Assembly (NCBI RefSeq): GCF_025854275.1
Contig: NZ_CP107567.1
Span: forward strand, 4,340,001 to 4,404,000
Length of the DNA stretch: 64,000 nucleotides
From: Streptomyces peucetius
GTDB taxonomy: Bacteria; Actinomycetota; Actinomycetes; Streptomycetales; Streptomycetaceae
Direction of reading: 5' to 3'
The notes beneath the pieces are model-generated. The model searched no databases. It saw only the letters and a list, made by a program, of their open reading frames with translations, and was not told the origin of the DNA. Below, piece by piece: positions 42,974 through 51,151 of the stretch (position 1 is the stretch's first letter; the number at the start of each line of letters is the position of its first letter). Both the position numbers and the translations under genes were made by a program.

Positions 42974-45900
42974 ATGACGCGAGCCGAGCAGCCAGCCGAT
43001 CAGCAGGCGGTCAAGAACACCGCTTCAGAGACTGCCTCAGACGCATCGGATTCCGACACACTCGCCACGGACTCACGAGAACGGGCCGTGCGCTCCCTCC
43101 TGCGCCACCCGCCGCTGAGGCGGCTGTGGAACGCGCAGGTGGTCAGTGGTGTCGCGGACGCACTCGCCGTTCTCGTCCTTCTGCTGCTGACCCTCCAGGC
43201 GGCGGTGGCGTCGGGCGCCTTCGGGAGCGGATACCGCGGGGCGGCTTTCGCGGTCGCCGCGGTGCTCGGTGCCCGGGTGCTGTCGACGCTGCTCTTCGGA
43301 GCCGTACTGCTCGGTCCGATGACCTCGCTCACGGCAGCCGGGGGCCCGTTCGACCGGCGCTGGACCATGATCGGGGCCGACGGACTGCGCCTGGCGCTGC
43401 TCGTCGTCGCACCGCTGTGGATCGACTGGGTCCCCGACAAGGCACTCGCGATCCTTCTCGTCACGGTCTTCCTGACCGGTGTCGCGGAGCGGTTCTGGAC
43501 CGTGGCCCGTGAAGGTGCCGCACCGTCGCTGCTGCCCGCCCCGCCGGCGGAGGGCGCGGCGGTCCGGCCGCTGCCCGACCACCTCGACGCGCTGCGCAGG
43601 CTGTGGCTGCGCACCGGCTTCGCGGTCATCCCCGTCGCGGCTGCGGCGCTGCTGGCCGTCACCCTGATCGGCAACCTGCTGGGCACCGGCATCGACTGGT
43701 TCACCGCGCACCAGGCAGCTCTCGGGGCGTATCTCGCGGCGGGCCTCTTCGCGGCGTCCGTGTCGGTCCTGTACTTCGTCGAGCTGCCCGGCGTCCAGAC
43801 ACCCCGGCCGCGTTCACCGCTGGAGGGCCTGCGCAGGCCGTCCGCGGGCGACGGCGCGGACAAGGGCCGCTCCGGCGGCATACCGCTGTTCGTGGTCGCC
43901 TGCGCCTCGGTCACCGGAGCCATCGCTTCCGCGGCCGCCGTCGCCGTACTGCACGCCGTCGACCTCGGCGGCGGGCCCGTCACTTTCGCGCTGCTGATCC
44001 TCGCGCTGATCGGCGGCACCGGCGCCGGTATCCGCGGGGCCGGCGCCGTACTGCCCGCGCTGTCCCGCCGCAGGCTGCTGCCCCTCGCCATCGCCGTGAC
44101 CGGCGTCGCGCTGCTCGCGCTGGGCCTGGTGCCGGACACCGCGACCGGGCTGTTCCTCGCCGCGGTCGCAGGCTTCTGCGCGGGCGTCGCCGCGAACACC
44201 GGGCACGTCCTCATCGACCAGGAGACGGAGGAGTTCCGGAGGTCCCGGCTCACCTCCCACCTGCAGGCGGTCGTCCGCGTCGTCATCGCGCTCGCCGCCG
44301 TCGCCGCTCCCCTGCTCGCCGCCGCGATCGGCCCCCACCGGCTGGCAGGAGGGGACTTCGTCTTCGCACATGGCGGGGCGGCGTTCACGCTGATGCTCGT
44401 CGGTGCTCTGCTGCTGCCCGTCGCGGCGATCGTGCTCGCCAAGACCGACGACCGGTCCGGTGTGCCGCTGCGCCGCGACCTCCGTGACGCCGTGCGGGGC
44501 GGGGCCGACCCCGCCCAGGCCCCCGCGGCGAGCGGGTTCTTCATCGCCGTCGAGGGCGGCGACGGCGCCGGCAAGTCCACCCAGGTCGAGGCCCTCGCCG
44601 AGTGGATCCGCGCCAAGGGCCACGAAGTGGTCGTCACCCGTGAGCCCGGCGCGACCCCGGTCGGCAAGCGGCTGCGCTCCATCCTGCTCGACGTCTCGAG
44701 CGCCGGACTGTCCAACCGCGCGGAGGCGCTGCTGTACGCGGCCGACCGCGCGGAGCACGTCGACTCGGTGATCCGCCCGGCCCTCGATCGGGGCGCGGTC
44801 GTCATCTCCGACCGTTACATCGATTCGTCCGTGGCCTACCAGGGCGCGGGCCGGGACCTGTCGCCGACCGAGATCGCCCGGATCTCACGCTGGGCGACGG
44901 GCGGCCTCGTACCGAACCTGACCGTCCTGCTCGACGTCTCGCCCGAGGCCGCGAGGGAGCGCTTCACTGAGGCGCCGGACCGTCTCGAGTCGGAGCCCGC
45001 CGAGTTCCACCAGCGGGTGCGCTCCGGCTTCCTGACACTGGCCGCGGCCGACCCGGGCCGCTATCTGGTCGTCGACGCGGGCCAGGAGCCCGAGTCGGTC
45101 ACCACCGTCGTACGGCACCGGCTCGACCAGCTGCTGCCCCTGTCCGAGGCCGAGATCGAGGCCCGGGAAGAGGCGCGCAAGGCGGCCGAGGAGGAAGCCC
45201 GCCGCAAGGCCGAGGAAGAGGCCGCCCGCAAGGCCGAGGAGGAGCGCCTCGAACGCGAGCGGCAGGAACAGCTCGCCAGGCTCCGCGCCGAGGAGGAGGA
45301 GCGCAAGCGCCGCGAGCTGGAGGAGGCGCGGCAGCGCGAGGCGGAGCGGCAGGCGGAGGAGGCCCGGCAGCGGGCGGAGGACGCCCGTCGCCGTGCCGAG
45401 GCGGAGCGGCTGCGCCGGGAAGCCGAGGAGAAGGCCCGCCAGGCGGAGCAGGAGCGCCTGCGCAAGCAGGCCGAGGAAGAGGCCCGGCTGCGCAAGGAGG
45501 CCGAGGAGCGTCGCCTGGAGAAGCAGCGCAAGGCCGAGGAGGCGCTGCTGCGGGCGGAGGAGGCCCGCCGGGTGGCGGAGGCCGCCGCCGCGTCCGCCTC
45601 GGAGATCACGGTGCCGACTCCGGTCGTCAGGCCGGACGAGGTGACGCAGGAGGTCCCGATGCCGGGCGGGTCGCACGACGCGACGAGCGAGCTGCCGAAG
45701 GTCCCGGACGAGGACGAGGCGGAGACGACCATGCTGCCGCCCGTGCGTGAGGAGCGTGCGGCGGACGAGACGGCGGTCCTGCCGCCCGTGCGTGAGGAGC
45801 GTGCGGCGGACGAGACGGCGGTCCTGCCGCCCGTACGGGACGCCGGGCCGGCCGACCGCGTGCCGCGGGGCATCTTCCGTGACGAGCGTGAGGAGCCGCA

Positions 45901-46093
45901 CGGCGAGAGCGGGAACGAGCGCACCACCGAACTTCCGCAGGTGGACCCCTCGTCGGAGCCCCCGCGCCGTCGTTCCGACTGGGCGGAGGAGACGCCGCTC
46001 GACGACCTGCCGACGCTTGCGGACGAACTCCTCGGCCCGCACGAGGACGACGAGGACAACGGCGGCCGCGGGCGCCGGGGCAGGCGCGGCTGA
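42974..46093 (+). CDS. tmk: MFS-like membrane domain fused to thymidylate kinase
   Basis: 1039-aa multidomain protein. Residues about 45-500 form ~10-12 membrane segments like a degenerate major-facilitator transporter. Residues about 520-730 are a complete dTMP kinase: P-loop VEGGDGAGKST, then REPGATPVGKRLR, DRYIDSSVAYQGAGRDL and the LID region. Residues about 735-885 are a highly charged Glu/Arg/Ala coiled coil, and the C terminus holds 15-residue repeats. The ATG lies 6 nt after TAGGCT (leaderless). dTMP kinase is essential; why it is membrane-tethered in Streptomyces is not known. It is upstream of holB, the usual tmk-holB order. Confidence 0.93.
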   Translation: MTRAEQPADQQAVKNTASETASDASDSDTLATDSRERAVRSLLRHPPLRRLWNAQVVSGVADALAVLVLLLLTLQAAVASGAFGSGYRGAAFAVAAVLGARVLSTLLFGAVLLGPMTSLTAAGGPFDRRWTMIGADGLRLALLVVAPLWIDWVPDKALAILLVTVFLTGVAERFWTVAREGAAPSLLPAPPAEGAAVRPLPDHLDALRRLWLRTGFAVIPVAAAALLAVTLIGNLLGTGIDWFTAHQAALGAYLAAGLFAASVSVLYFVELPGVQTPRPRSPLEGLRRPSAGDGADKGRSGGIPLFVVACASVTGAIASAAAVAVLHAVDLGGGPVTFALLILALIGGTGAGIRGAGAVLPALSRRRLLPLAIAVTGVALLALGLVPDTATGLFLAAVAGFCAGVAANTGHVLIDQETEEFRRSRLTSHLQAVVRVVIALAAVAAPLLAAAIGPHRLAGGDFVFAHGGAAFTLMLVGALLLPVAAIVLAKTDDRSGVPLRRDLRDAVRGGADPAQAPAASGFFIAVEGGDGAGKSTQVEALAEWIRAKGHEVVVTREPGATPVGKRLRSILLDVSSAGLSNRAEALLYAADRAEHVDSVIRPALDRGAVVISDRYIDSSVAYQGAGRDLSPTEIARISRWATGGLVPNLTVLLDVSPEAARERFTEAPDRLESEPAEFHQRVRSGFLTLAAADPGRYLVVDAGQEPESVTTVVRHRLDQLLPLSEAEIEAREEARKAAEEEARRKAEEEAARKAEEERLERERQEQLARLRAEEEERKRRELEEARQREAERQAEEARQRAEDARRRAEAERLRREAEEKARQAEQERLRKQAEEEARLRKEAEERRLEKQRKAEEALLRAEEARRVAEAAAASASEITVPTPVVRPDEVTQEVPMPGGSHDATSELPKVPDEDEAETTMLPPVREERAADETAVLPPVREERAADETAVLPPVRDAGPADRVPRGIFRDEREEPHGESGNERTTELPQVDPSSEPPRRRSDWAEETPLDDLPTLADELLGPHEDDEDNGGRGRRGRRG
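45716..45850 (+). repeat. 45-bp in-frame repeat inside tmk
   Basis: Three copies encoding DETAVLPPVREERAA or a close variant (the first reads ETTMLPPV, the last ends PPVRDAG). The middle copies are almost identical at the DNA level, so the number may vary between strains. Confidence 0.8.
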
Positions 46094-46120
46094 CCAGCCG
46101 CTCCGGATCACCGGACACCG

Positions 46121-46158
46121 CGGAAGAGGACCGGGCCGGTCGGCCCGGTCCTCTTCCG
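46121..46158 (+). terminator. Hairpin between tmk and holB
   Basis: 17-bp stem CGGAAGAGGACCGGGCC with a 4-nt loop after tmk. CACAAT near 46213 and a short leader with a GGAAAGG ribosome binding site suggest that holB also has its own promoter. Confidence 0.8.
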
Positions 46159-46252
46159 TCAGCGAGGCCTGTTCCCCGGTGCGCGGGTGGACGGCGCTGT
46201 CGGTGCTCTCCGCCACAATGGGAGACCGCAGCAGGAAAGGCGGTGACGGCAC

Positions 46253-47458
46253 ATGGCCGTGTGGGACGACGTGGTCGGCCAAGAGCGTGTCCAGGAGCAG
46301 CTCTCCGCCGCCGCGCGCGACGCCGACAGGCATGTCACCGCCCACTCGGCGGGCGAACCGGTTCCCGCCGCGTCCAAGATGACGCACGCATGGCTGCTCA
46401 CCGGCCCTCCCGGCTCCGGGCGCTCCACCGCCGCCCGGGCGTTCGCCGCAGCGCTGCAGTGCACCAGTCCCGACCGTGCCCTCGGCGGCGCACCGGGCTG
46501 CGGCTTCTGTGACGGATGCCACACCACCTTCGTCGGGACGCACGCCGACGTCGAGGTGATCCGCACCGACCTGCTCTCCATCGGCGTCGGCCAGACCCGT
46601 GAGCTCGTCCGCCGCGCCCAGCTCTCGCCGGCCGGCGGCCGCTGGCAGGTGATCATCCTGGAGGACGCCGACCGCCTCACAGAGGGCGCGGGGAACGTTC
46701 TGCTGAAGGCGGTCGAGGAGCCCGCGCCCCGTACCGTCTGGCTTCTGTGCGCGCCGTCCATCGAGGACGTGCTGCCCACCATCCGCTCGCGCTGCCGTCA
46801 CCTCACCCTGCGTACGCCACCGGTCGCCGCCGTGGCCGACGTGCTGATCAGAAGAGACGGCATCGAGCCGGACGTCGCGGCGGCCGCGGCCCGCGCGACA
46901 CAGGGCCACATCGGCCGTGCCCGTCGGCTCGCCACCGACGAGCGGGCCCGTGCGCGCCGCACCGCGGTGCTCAAGCTGCCCCTGCGGGTGGAGGACATCG
47001 GCGGCTGTCTCAGGGCCGCCCAGGAGCTCATCGACGCGGCCGCGGAGGACGCCAAGCAGGTCGCGGAGGAGATCGACGTCAAGGAGACCGAGGACCTCAA
47101 GGCCGCGCTGGGCGCGCAGGCAGGCGGCCGGATGCCGCGCGGGACGGCGGGCGCGATGAAGGAGCTCGAGGACCGGCAGAAGCGCCGCAAGACCCGTACC
47201 CAGCGCGACAGCCTCGACCTGGCGCTGACCGACCTCACCAGCTTCTACCGGGACGTACTGGCGCTCCAGATGGGGTCGCGGGTGGAGCTGGCCAACGGCG
47301 ACGTACGGGACTGCCTCGACCGCGTCGCCCGGAGCTCCACACCGGAGCGCACGCTGCGGCGGATAGAGGCGGTGGTCGCGTGCCGTGAGGCACTGGAGCG
47401 CAACGTGGCACCGCTGCTGGCCGTCGAGGCGATGGCGGTCTCCCTGCGGGCGGGCTGA
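46253..47458 (+). CDS. holB: DNA polymerase III delta' subunit
   Basis: 401-aa clamp-loader subunit of the AAA+ type. The P-loop is modified (TGPPGSGRSTAA), followed by a four-cysteine zinc module ending GCGFCDGCH, then the Walker B region VIILEDADRLTEGAGNVLLKAVEEP and sensor 1 IRSRC. The C-terminal collar region is long, with a charged EEIDVKETEDLKAAL segment. It works with the tau/gamma and delta subunits to load the beta clamp. Confidence 0.92.
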   Translation: MAVWDDVVGQERVQEQLSAAARDADRHVTAHSAGEPVPAASKMTHAWLLTGPPGSGRSTAARAFAAALQCTSPDRALGGAPGCGFCDGCHTTFVGTHADVEVIRTDLLSIGVGQTRELVRRAQLSPAGGRWQVIILEDADRLTEGAGNVLLKAVEEPAPRTVWLLCAPSIEDVLPTIRSRCRHLTLRTPPVAAVADVLIRRDGIEPDVAAAAARATQGHIGRARRLATDERARARRTAVLKLPLRVEDIGGCLRAAQELIDAAAEDAKQVAEEIDVKETEDLKAALGAQAGGRMPRGTAGAMKELEDRQKRRKTRTQRDSLDLALTDLTSFYRDVLALQMGSRVELANGDVRDCLDRVARSSTPERTLRRIEAVVACREALERNVAPLLAVEAMAVSLRAG

Positions 47459-47640
47459 CGGGGTCTGCAACCTGCGTCGGGCCTGCGCGGGCGTGGGGCC
47501 GCCGACCCCCTGACCTGTGCGGTCATCGGACCGCCGGCTGCGCGCCCGCCCGAGCACGCACCCGGCTGCGCTCGGTCGACGGGCCGGTCCGCGCGAGCCG
47601 GGACCGGCATCGGCCGCCCGCTGGCATTACGCTCCGTTGG

Positions 47641-49179
47641 ATGGACACCAGGCGCCTGCTCCGCACCTCCGCCCTTCCGCTGGCCGCAGTCGGCCTCCTC
47701 GTCTCCGGCTGCACGCCAGGCAGCCCGTCGGCGGGGGAGCGTGACGCACCAGGAGCGGCCGGGGCGGCGCCCTCCGCGGCCCTCGAGCCGTACTACGGAC
47801 AGAAGCTGGCCTGGCGCGAGTGCGGCGTGCCCGACTTCGAGTGCGCCACGATGAAGGCCCCGCTGGACTACGCGAAGCCGGAGGGCGAGTCGATCAAGCT
47901 CGCCGTCTCCCGGATCAAGGCCACCGGGCCGGGCGAGCGGCTCGGCTCCCTGCTCGTGAATCCGGGCGGACCCGGCGGTTCGGCCGTCGGATACCTCCAG
48001 GCATACGCCGGCATCGGCTACCCGGCCCCGGTCCGCGCCCGTTACGACATGGTGGCCGTCGACCCCCGTGGTGTCGCCCGCAGCGAGCCCGTCGAGTGTC
48101 TGACCGGCCCGGAGATGGACGCGTACACCCAGGTCGACCAGACGCCGGACGACACGGCGGAGGCCGGAAAGCTGGAGCAGGCGTACAAGAACTTCGCCGC
48201 CGGCTGCGAGAAGCTGTCCGGCAAGGTCCTGCCCCATGTCTCGACCACGGAGGCCGCCCGTGACATGGATGTCCTGCGCGCGGTACTGGGCGACGAGAAG
48301 CTGAACTACGTCGGCGCCTCGTACGGCACCTTCCTCGGCGCCACCTACGCCGAGCTGTTTCCCGACCGGACGGGCCGGCTGGTGCTCGACGGGGCGATGG
48401 ACCCGGCGCTCCCGGCACGCGAGCTGAACCGCGACCAGACGGCCGGCTTCGAGACTGCCTTCAAGGCCTTCGCCGCCGACTGCGTGAAGCAGGCGGACTG
48501 CCCCCTGGGCCGGACGTCCGTCGCCGACGCGAGCGCCCGGCTCAAGGACTTCTTCGCGAAGCTCGACGCGTCGCCCGTGCCGACCGGTGAGGACCGCCCG
48601 CTCGGTGAGTCGCTGGCCACCACCGGCGTGATCGCCGCGATGTACGACGACGGCGCGTGGCCCCAGCTGCGCTCCGCGCTCGCGGCCGCACAGGACGGCG
48701 ACGGCGCCCCGCTGCTGGCCATGGCCGACAGCTACTACGAGCGCGAGGCGGACGGCTCGTACGCCAACCTGATGTTCGCCAACGCGGCTGTGAACTGCCT
48801 GGACCTCCCGGCCGCCTTCGACGGCGCCCAGGAAGTGCGCGCCGCGCTGCCCGAGTTCGAGAAGGCGTCCCCGGTCTTCGGCCGCGGCTTCGCCTGGGCC
48901 TCCCTGAACTGCGGCTTCTGGCCCACCCCGGCCACCGGCAAGCCCCACGCCATCGAGGCGAAGGGCGCGGCCCCGATCGTGGTCGTCGGCACCACCCGCG
49001 ACCCCGCGACCCCGTACAAGTGGGCCCGGAGCCTCGCCGACCAGCTGTCGTCCGGCCGGCTCCTGACGTACGACGGCGACGGCCACACCGCCTACGGCCG
49101 CGGCAGCGACTGCATCGACACGGCGATCAACACCTACCTCCTGGAGGGCAAGGCCCCGGAGGACGGCAAGCGCTGCTGA
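47641..49179 (+). CDS. Secreted tripeptidyl aminopeptidase-like hydrolase (lipoprotein)
   Basis: 512-aa alpha/beta hydrolase of peptidase family S33, like Streptomyces SlpD/SlpE and TAP. A signal peptide with lipobox LVSGC ends at residue 24. The oxyanion segment is LLVNPGGPGGSA, the nucleophile GASYGT, the acid in TTRDPATPYKWA and the His in GDGHTAYG; the C-terminal cysteine pair SDCID...KRC is typical. The ATG lies 7 nt after TACGCT (leaderless). Confidence 0.9.
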   Translation: MDTRRLLRTSALPLAAVGLLVSGCTPGSPSAGERDAPGAAGAAPSAALEPYYGQKLAWRECGVPDFECATMKAPLDYAKPEGESIKLAVSRIKATGPGERLGSLLVNPGGPGGSAVGYLQAYAGIGYPAPVRARYDMVAVDPRGVARSEPVECLTGPEMDAYTQVDQTPDDTAEAGKLEQAYKNFAAGCEKLSGKVLPHVSTTEAARDMDVLRAVLGDEKLNYVGASYGTFLGATYAELFPDRTGRLVLDGAMDPALPARELNRDQTAGFETAFKAFAADCVKQADCPLGRTSVADASARLKDFFAKLDASPVPTGEDRPLGESLATTGVIAAMYDDGAWPQLRSALAAAQDGDGAPLLAMADSYYEREADGSYANLMFANAAVNCLDLPAAFDGAQEVRAALPEFEKASPVFGRGFAWASLNCGFWPTPATGKPHAIEAKGAAPIVVVGTTRDPATPYKWARSLADQLSSGRLLTYDGDGHTAYGRGSDCIDTAINTYLLEGKAPEDGKRC

Positions 49180-49231
49180 CACGGTCACAGCAGGTGACCT
49201 GGGGGGTGGTCCGGGGCACCCCCCAGAACCC

Positions 49232-49239
49232 TGTAGACT
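49232..49239 (+). promoter_or_regulatory. Extended -10 element of the tRNA gene
   Basis: TGTAGACT lies about 55 bp upstream of the mature tRNA end. No clear -35 is seen. It fits the extended -10 common before Streptomyces tRNA genes. Confidence 0.4.
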
Positions 49240-49293
49240 TGGCGCCGCTGCTGATGAGAGCGTGTCCCGCGAGGACGCGTACATCCGCAGCCT

Positions 49294-49367
49294 GCCGCCT
49301 TAGCTCAGTTGGCCAGAGCAACGCACTCGTAATGCGTAGGTCTCGGGTTCGAATCCCGAAGGCGGCT
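49294..49367 (+). tRNA. tRNA-Thr (anticodon CGU)
   Basis: Cloverleaf with acceptor GCCGCCT/AGGCGGC, D arm GCTCAGTTGGCCAGAGC, anticodon stem-loop ACGCA-CTCGTAA-TGCGT, and T arm CTCGGGTTCGAATCCCGAA-like (TTCGAAT loop). Anticodon CGT in DNA reads ACG (Thr). CCA is not encoded. tRNA genes of this kind are attachment sites for integrative elements, and the DNA downstream is an accessory region. Confidence 0.95.
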
Positions 49368-49392
49368 CACAAAAGCCCAGTTCAGAGGCTCC

Positions 49393-49428
49393 AAGGCCCT
49401 TCGCGAGAGATCGCGGAGGGCCTTTTGT
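49393..49428 (+). terminator. Terminator of the tRNA-Thr gene
   Basis: 14-bp stem starting AAGGCCCT with a GAGA loop (one G-T pair), followed by TTTTGTGT. Confidence 0.85.
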
Positions 49429-49526
49429 GTGCCTGATGGGAACACTCTGGGAACATTCGATGCGTGGTGTATCCGTTTATATGCCGTTTCGCCCTGAGTG
49501 GCACGTTTGCGCTGGCCGATGATCTG

Positions 49527-49680
49527 GGTGTCGCGGGGCCGAAGCCGACGCAGCGCAGCAGTGAAGGCGCCGTTGAGTCCGGTGGCATCGGCGAGATCTG
49601 TCATCATGCGGGATCCAGCGTGGCCCCATGTCCCTCGGTAGGGATCCGCAAGTCTGGGACGCGACCCCGTGAGCCAGAGC
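49527..49680 (-). mobile_element. Fragment of an IS1380-family transposase (N-terminal part)
   Basis: The minus-strand translation ...RPRLADPYRGTWGHAGSR followed by MMTDLADATGLNGAFTAALR and RLRPRDT matches the conserved start of IS1380-type transposases as I remember it (pattern VSHAGSRLLADLADxTGL). Only about 50 codons remain; the rest of the element and its ends are missing. No terminal repeats seen. Confidence 0.6.
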
Positions 49681-49856
49681 GACTTGCCTGACGGCGAAAA
49701 CGGGAAAGCACGCTCCATGCAGAGGAGTTCTCTCCAAGGTCGCCCGAGGTCGATGCGACCGCCTCGGACGTGTCGGCCGCCCTCCACGCGCTCCGAAACG
49801 CCACTGGAGACCGGATCCGCTGGGCCTCCCAGTCGCGCCAGTGCGCCCCGGTCAGG

Positions 49857-50054
49857 GGTGACGCGCGCCTTCTGCCGGGCCACGCCGAGGGCGGCGGACG
49901 GTTGCTCGCCACCGACGGTATCCAGCAGGACGTCGATACCGTCGGGTGCTGCCTTGGCGAGATGTGCAGGGATGGGCCCCTTCCCCCGGAGTACAGCCGC
50001 GTCGCATCCCAATGTGGAGGCGGGCTGGTCGGCCGTATGGGTGCCTACTGGTGA
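49857..50054 (-). pseudogene. Fragment of a zinc-type NADP-dependent oxidoreductase (MDR family)
   Basis: The minus-strand frame reads TLGCDAAVLRGKGPIP then KAAPDGIDVLLDTVGGEQ, the dinucleotide-binding region of quinone reductase/curcumin reductase-like MDR enzymes. About 65 codons of a ~330-residue protein remain; the C-terminal side changes into unrelated sequence near 49857, and the N-terminal side stops near 50054. Confidence 0.6.
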
Positions 50055-50121
50055 CGAGGGGTGTGGTGAAAGGTAGACAAGGGGCAGAAGCGACTACTCG
50101 GGCACATGAAAGGTGAAGGGC

Positions 50122-50442
50122 ATGGCGAAATACCTCTTCAAGGCCAAGTTGAACGCCGACGGACTGAAGGGCCTGCTCGACGAGGGCGGTACCGCGCGTC
50201 GCGAGGTCGTAGATCGCATGGTGCAGAGCATTGGAGGTCAACTTGAGTCGATGTACTGGGCCTTCGGCGACGACGACGTCTACGTCACTGTGGACCTGCC
50301 GGGCAATGCCTCCGCCGCGGCCATGGGCCTGGTGGTGTCGGCGGCCGGTGGTGTGCGTACGAGCACGGTCGTCCTGCTGTCGCCCGGCGAGATCGACGAG
50401 GCGGTCCGTCAGAAGGTGGAGTACCGCGCGCCCGGCGCATGA
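50122..50442 (+). CDS. GYD-domain protein
   Basis: 106-aa dimeric alpha/beta-barrel type protein. MAKYLFKAKLNADGLKGLL, GGQLESMYWAFGDDDVYVTVDLP (in parts) and TTVVLLSP-like TSTVVLLSPGEIDEAV are the family's features. Function of the family is unknown; members occur in stress-related clusters. ATG 50122 has GAAGGG in front; GTG 50113 is an alternative. Confidence 0.85.
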   Translation: MAKYLFKAKLNADGLKGLLDEGGTARREVVDRMVQSIGGQLESMYWAFGDDDVYVTVDLPGNASAAAMGLVVSAAGGVRTSTVVLLSPGEIDEAVRQKVEYRAPGA

Positions 50443-50578
50443 CGCCACCGCTGCCGGCTGCCCGGTGTCGGAAACGGCCCGCGCCCCTGGTTGCCGTGTT
50501 CGCCCCTGTCCGGTTGGTGGAGTTGGTGCGTCGCTGGCACCGTCGGATTATGTACATGCATTTCTAAAAGGGGATTAA

Positions 50579-51026
50579 ATGTCTGCGATCAAAGAAACGT
50601 CGACATCTCCTGTCGCCCCGAAGACGTCTTCCTCCAACGTGACCGATTCCTCGTACCTCCCCGAGTGGCAGGAGAGTGCCATGTCGGTACGCCCCGTGGG
50701 AGACGCTCCTCTGGCCGTGGGTTCGAGAGTCGTGGTGACCCGGCGGATCGGTCGCCGGGACATCCCGATCACCTCGGAGTGACCGAGCTGGATCCGCCGA
50801 GGAGTTGGCGGGTCGACGGCATCGACGGTCCCATCCGGAGGGCACGTGAAAGGGACGATCGAGCCGCTCGGCGACGGTGAACGGTCGCGCCTGATGATCT
50901 CCCCCCGACCTCGAGGCGCATGAGATCGGCAAGGTGCTCGTTCCGCTCGTCGTCCGTCCGCATGTGCGGAAGGAGATGCCGAGGAACGAGCAAATGCTGA
51001 AGAGACTGCTCGAGGGGAGTGCGTGA
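50579..51026 (+). pseudogene. SRPBCC-family protein, broken by about five frameshifts
   Basis: The whole of a ~150-residue START-like (polyketide cyclase/dehydrase type) protein can be read by changing frames: MSAIKET, then VDISCRPEDVF, then SNVTDSSYLPEWQESAMSVR..., then VTELDPPRSWRVDGIDGP, then HVKGTIEPLGDGERSRLMIS, then DLEAHEIGKVLVPLVVRPHV ending at the TGA. Several breaks are one-base changes, two of them in G or C runs (GAGTGACC, CCCCCC). The ribosome binding site AAAAGGGG before ATG is intact. Either a young pseudogene or local sequencing errors. Confidence 0.75.
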
Positions 51027-51151
51027 ACCGGGCGTCGCTCTCTGGCTGCCGACCCGGCCTCGCTCCCAAGGGGCGGGCGGACGGGCTTACGCTTGCGGTC
51101 CCTGTTCGCCGCCCGGGAGCAGTACCCGCCGGACCGGCCTAGCCTGGAGGA

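Larger units (their letters stand above)
49427..50121. other. Mosaic of gene fragments downstream of tRNA-Thr
   Basis: About 700 bp without an intact gene. The minus strand carries a transposase scrap and a truncated oxidoreductase (both listed). The minus-strand frame reading into the tRNA (SNPRPTHYECVAL) is only the translated tRNA complement. Confidence 0.6.

Noticed and set aside
47459..47640. Possible small gene between holB and the peptidase
   Set aside because: Frames are short, without a ribosome binding site, and the peptidase promoter occupies the right end.
49305..49380. Minus-strand peptide reading DSNPRPTHYECVAL through the tRNA gene
   Set aside because: It is the translation of the complement of tRNA-Thr, a common artefact, not a protein.
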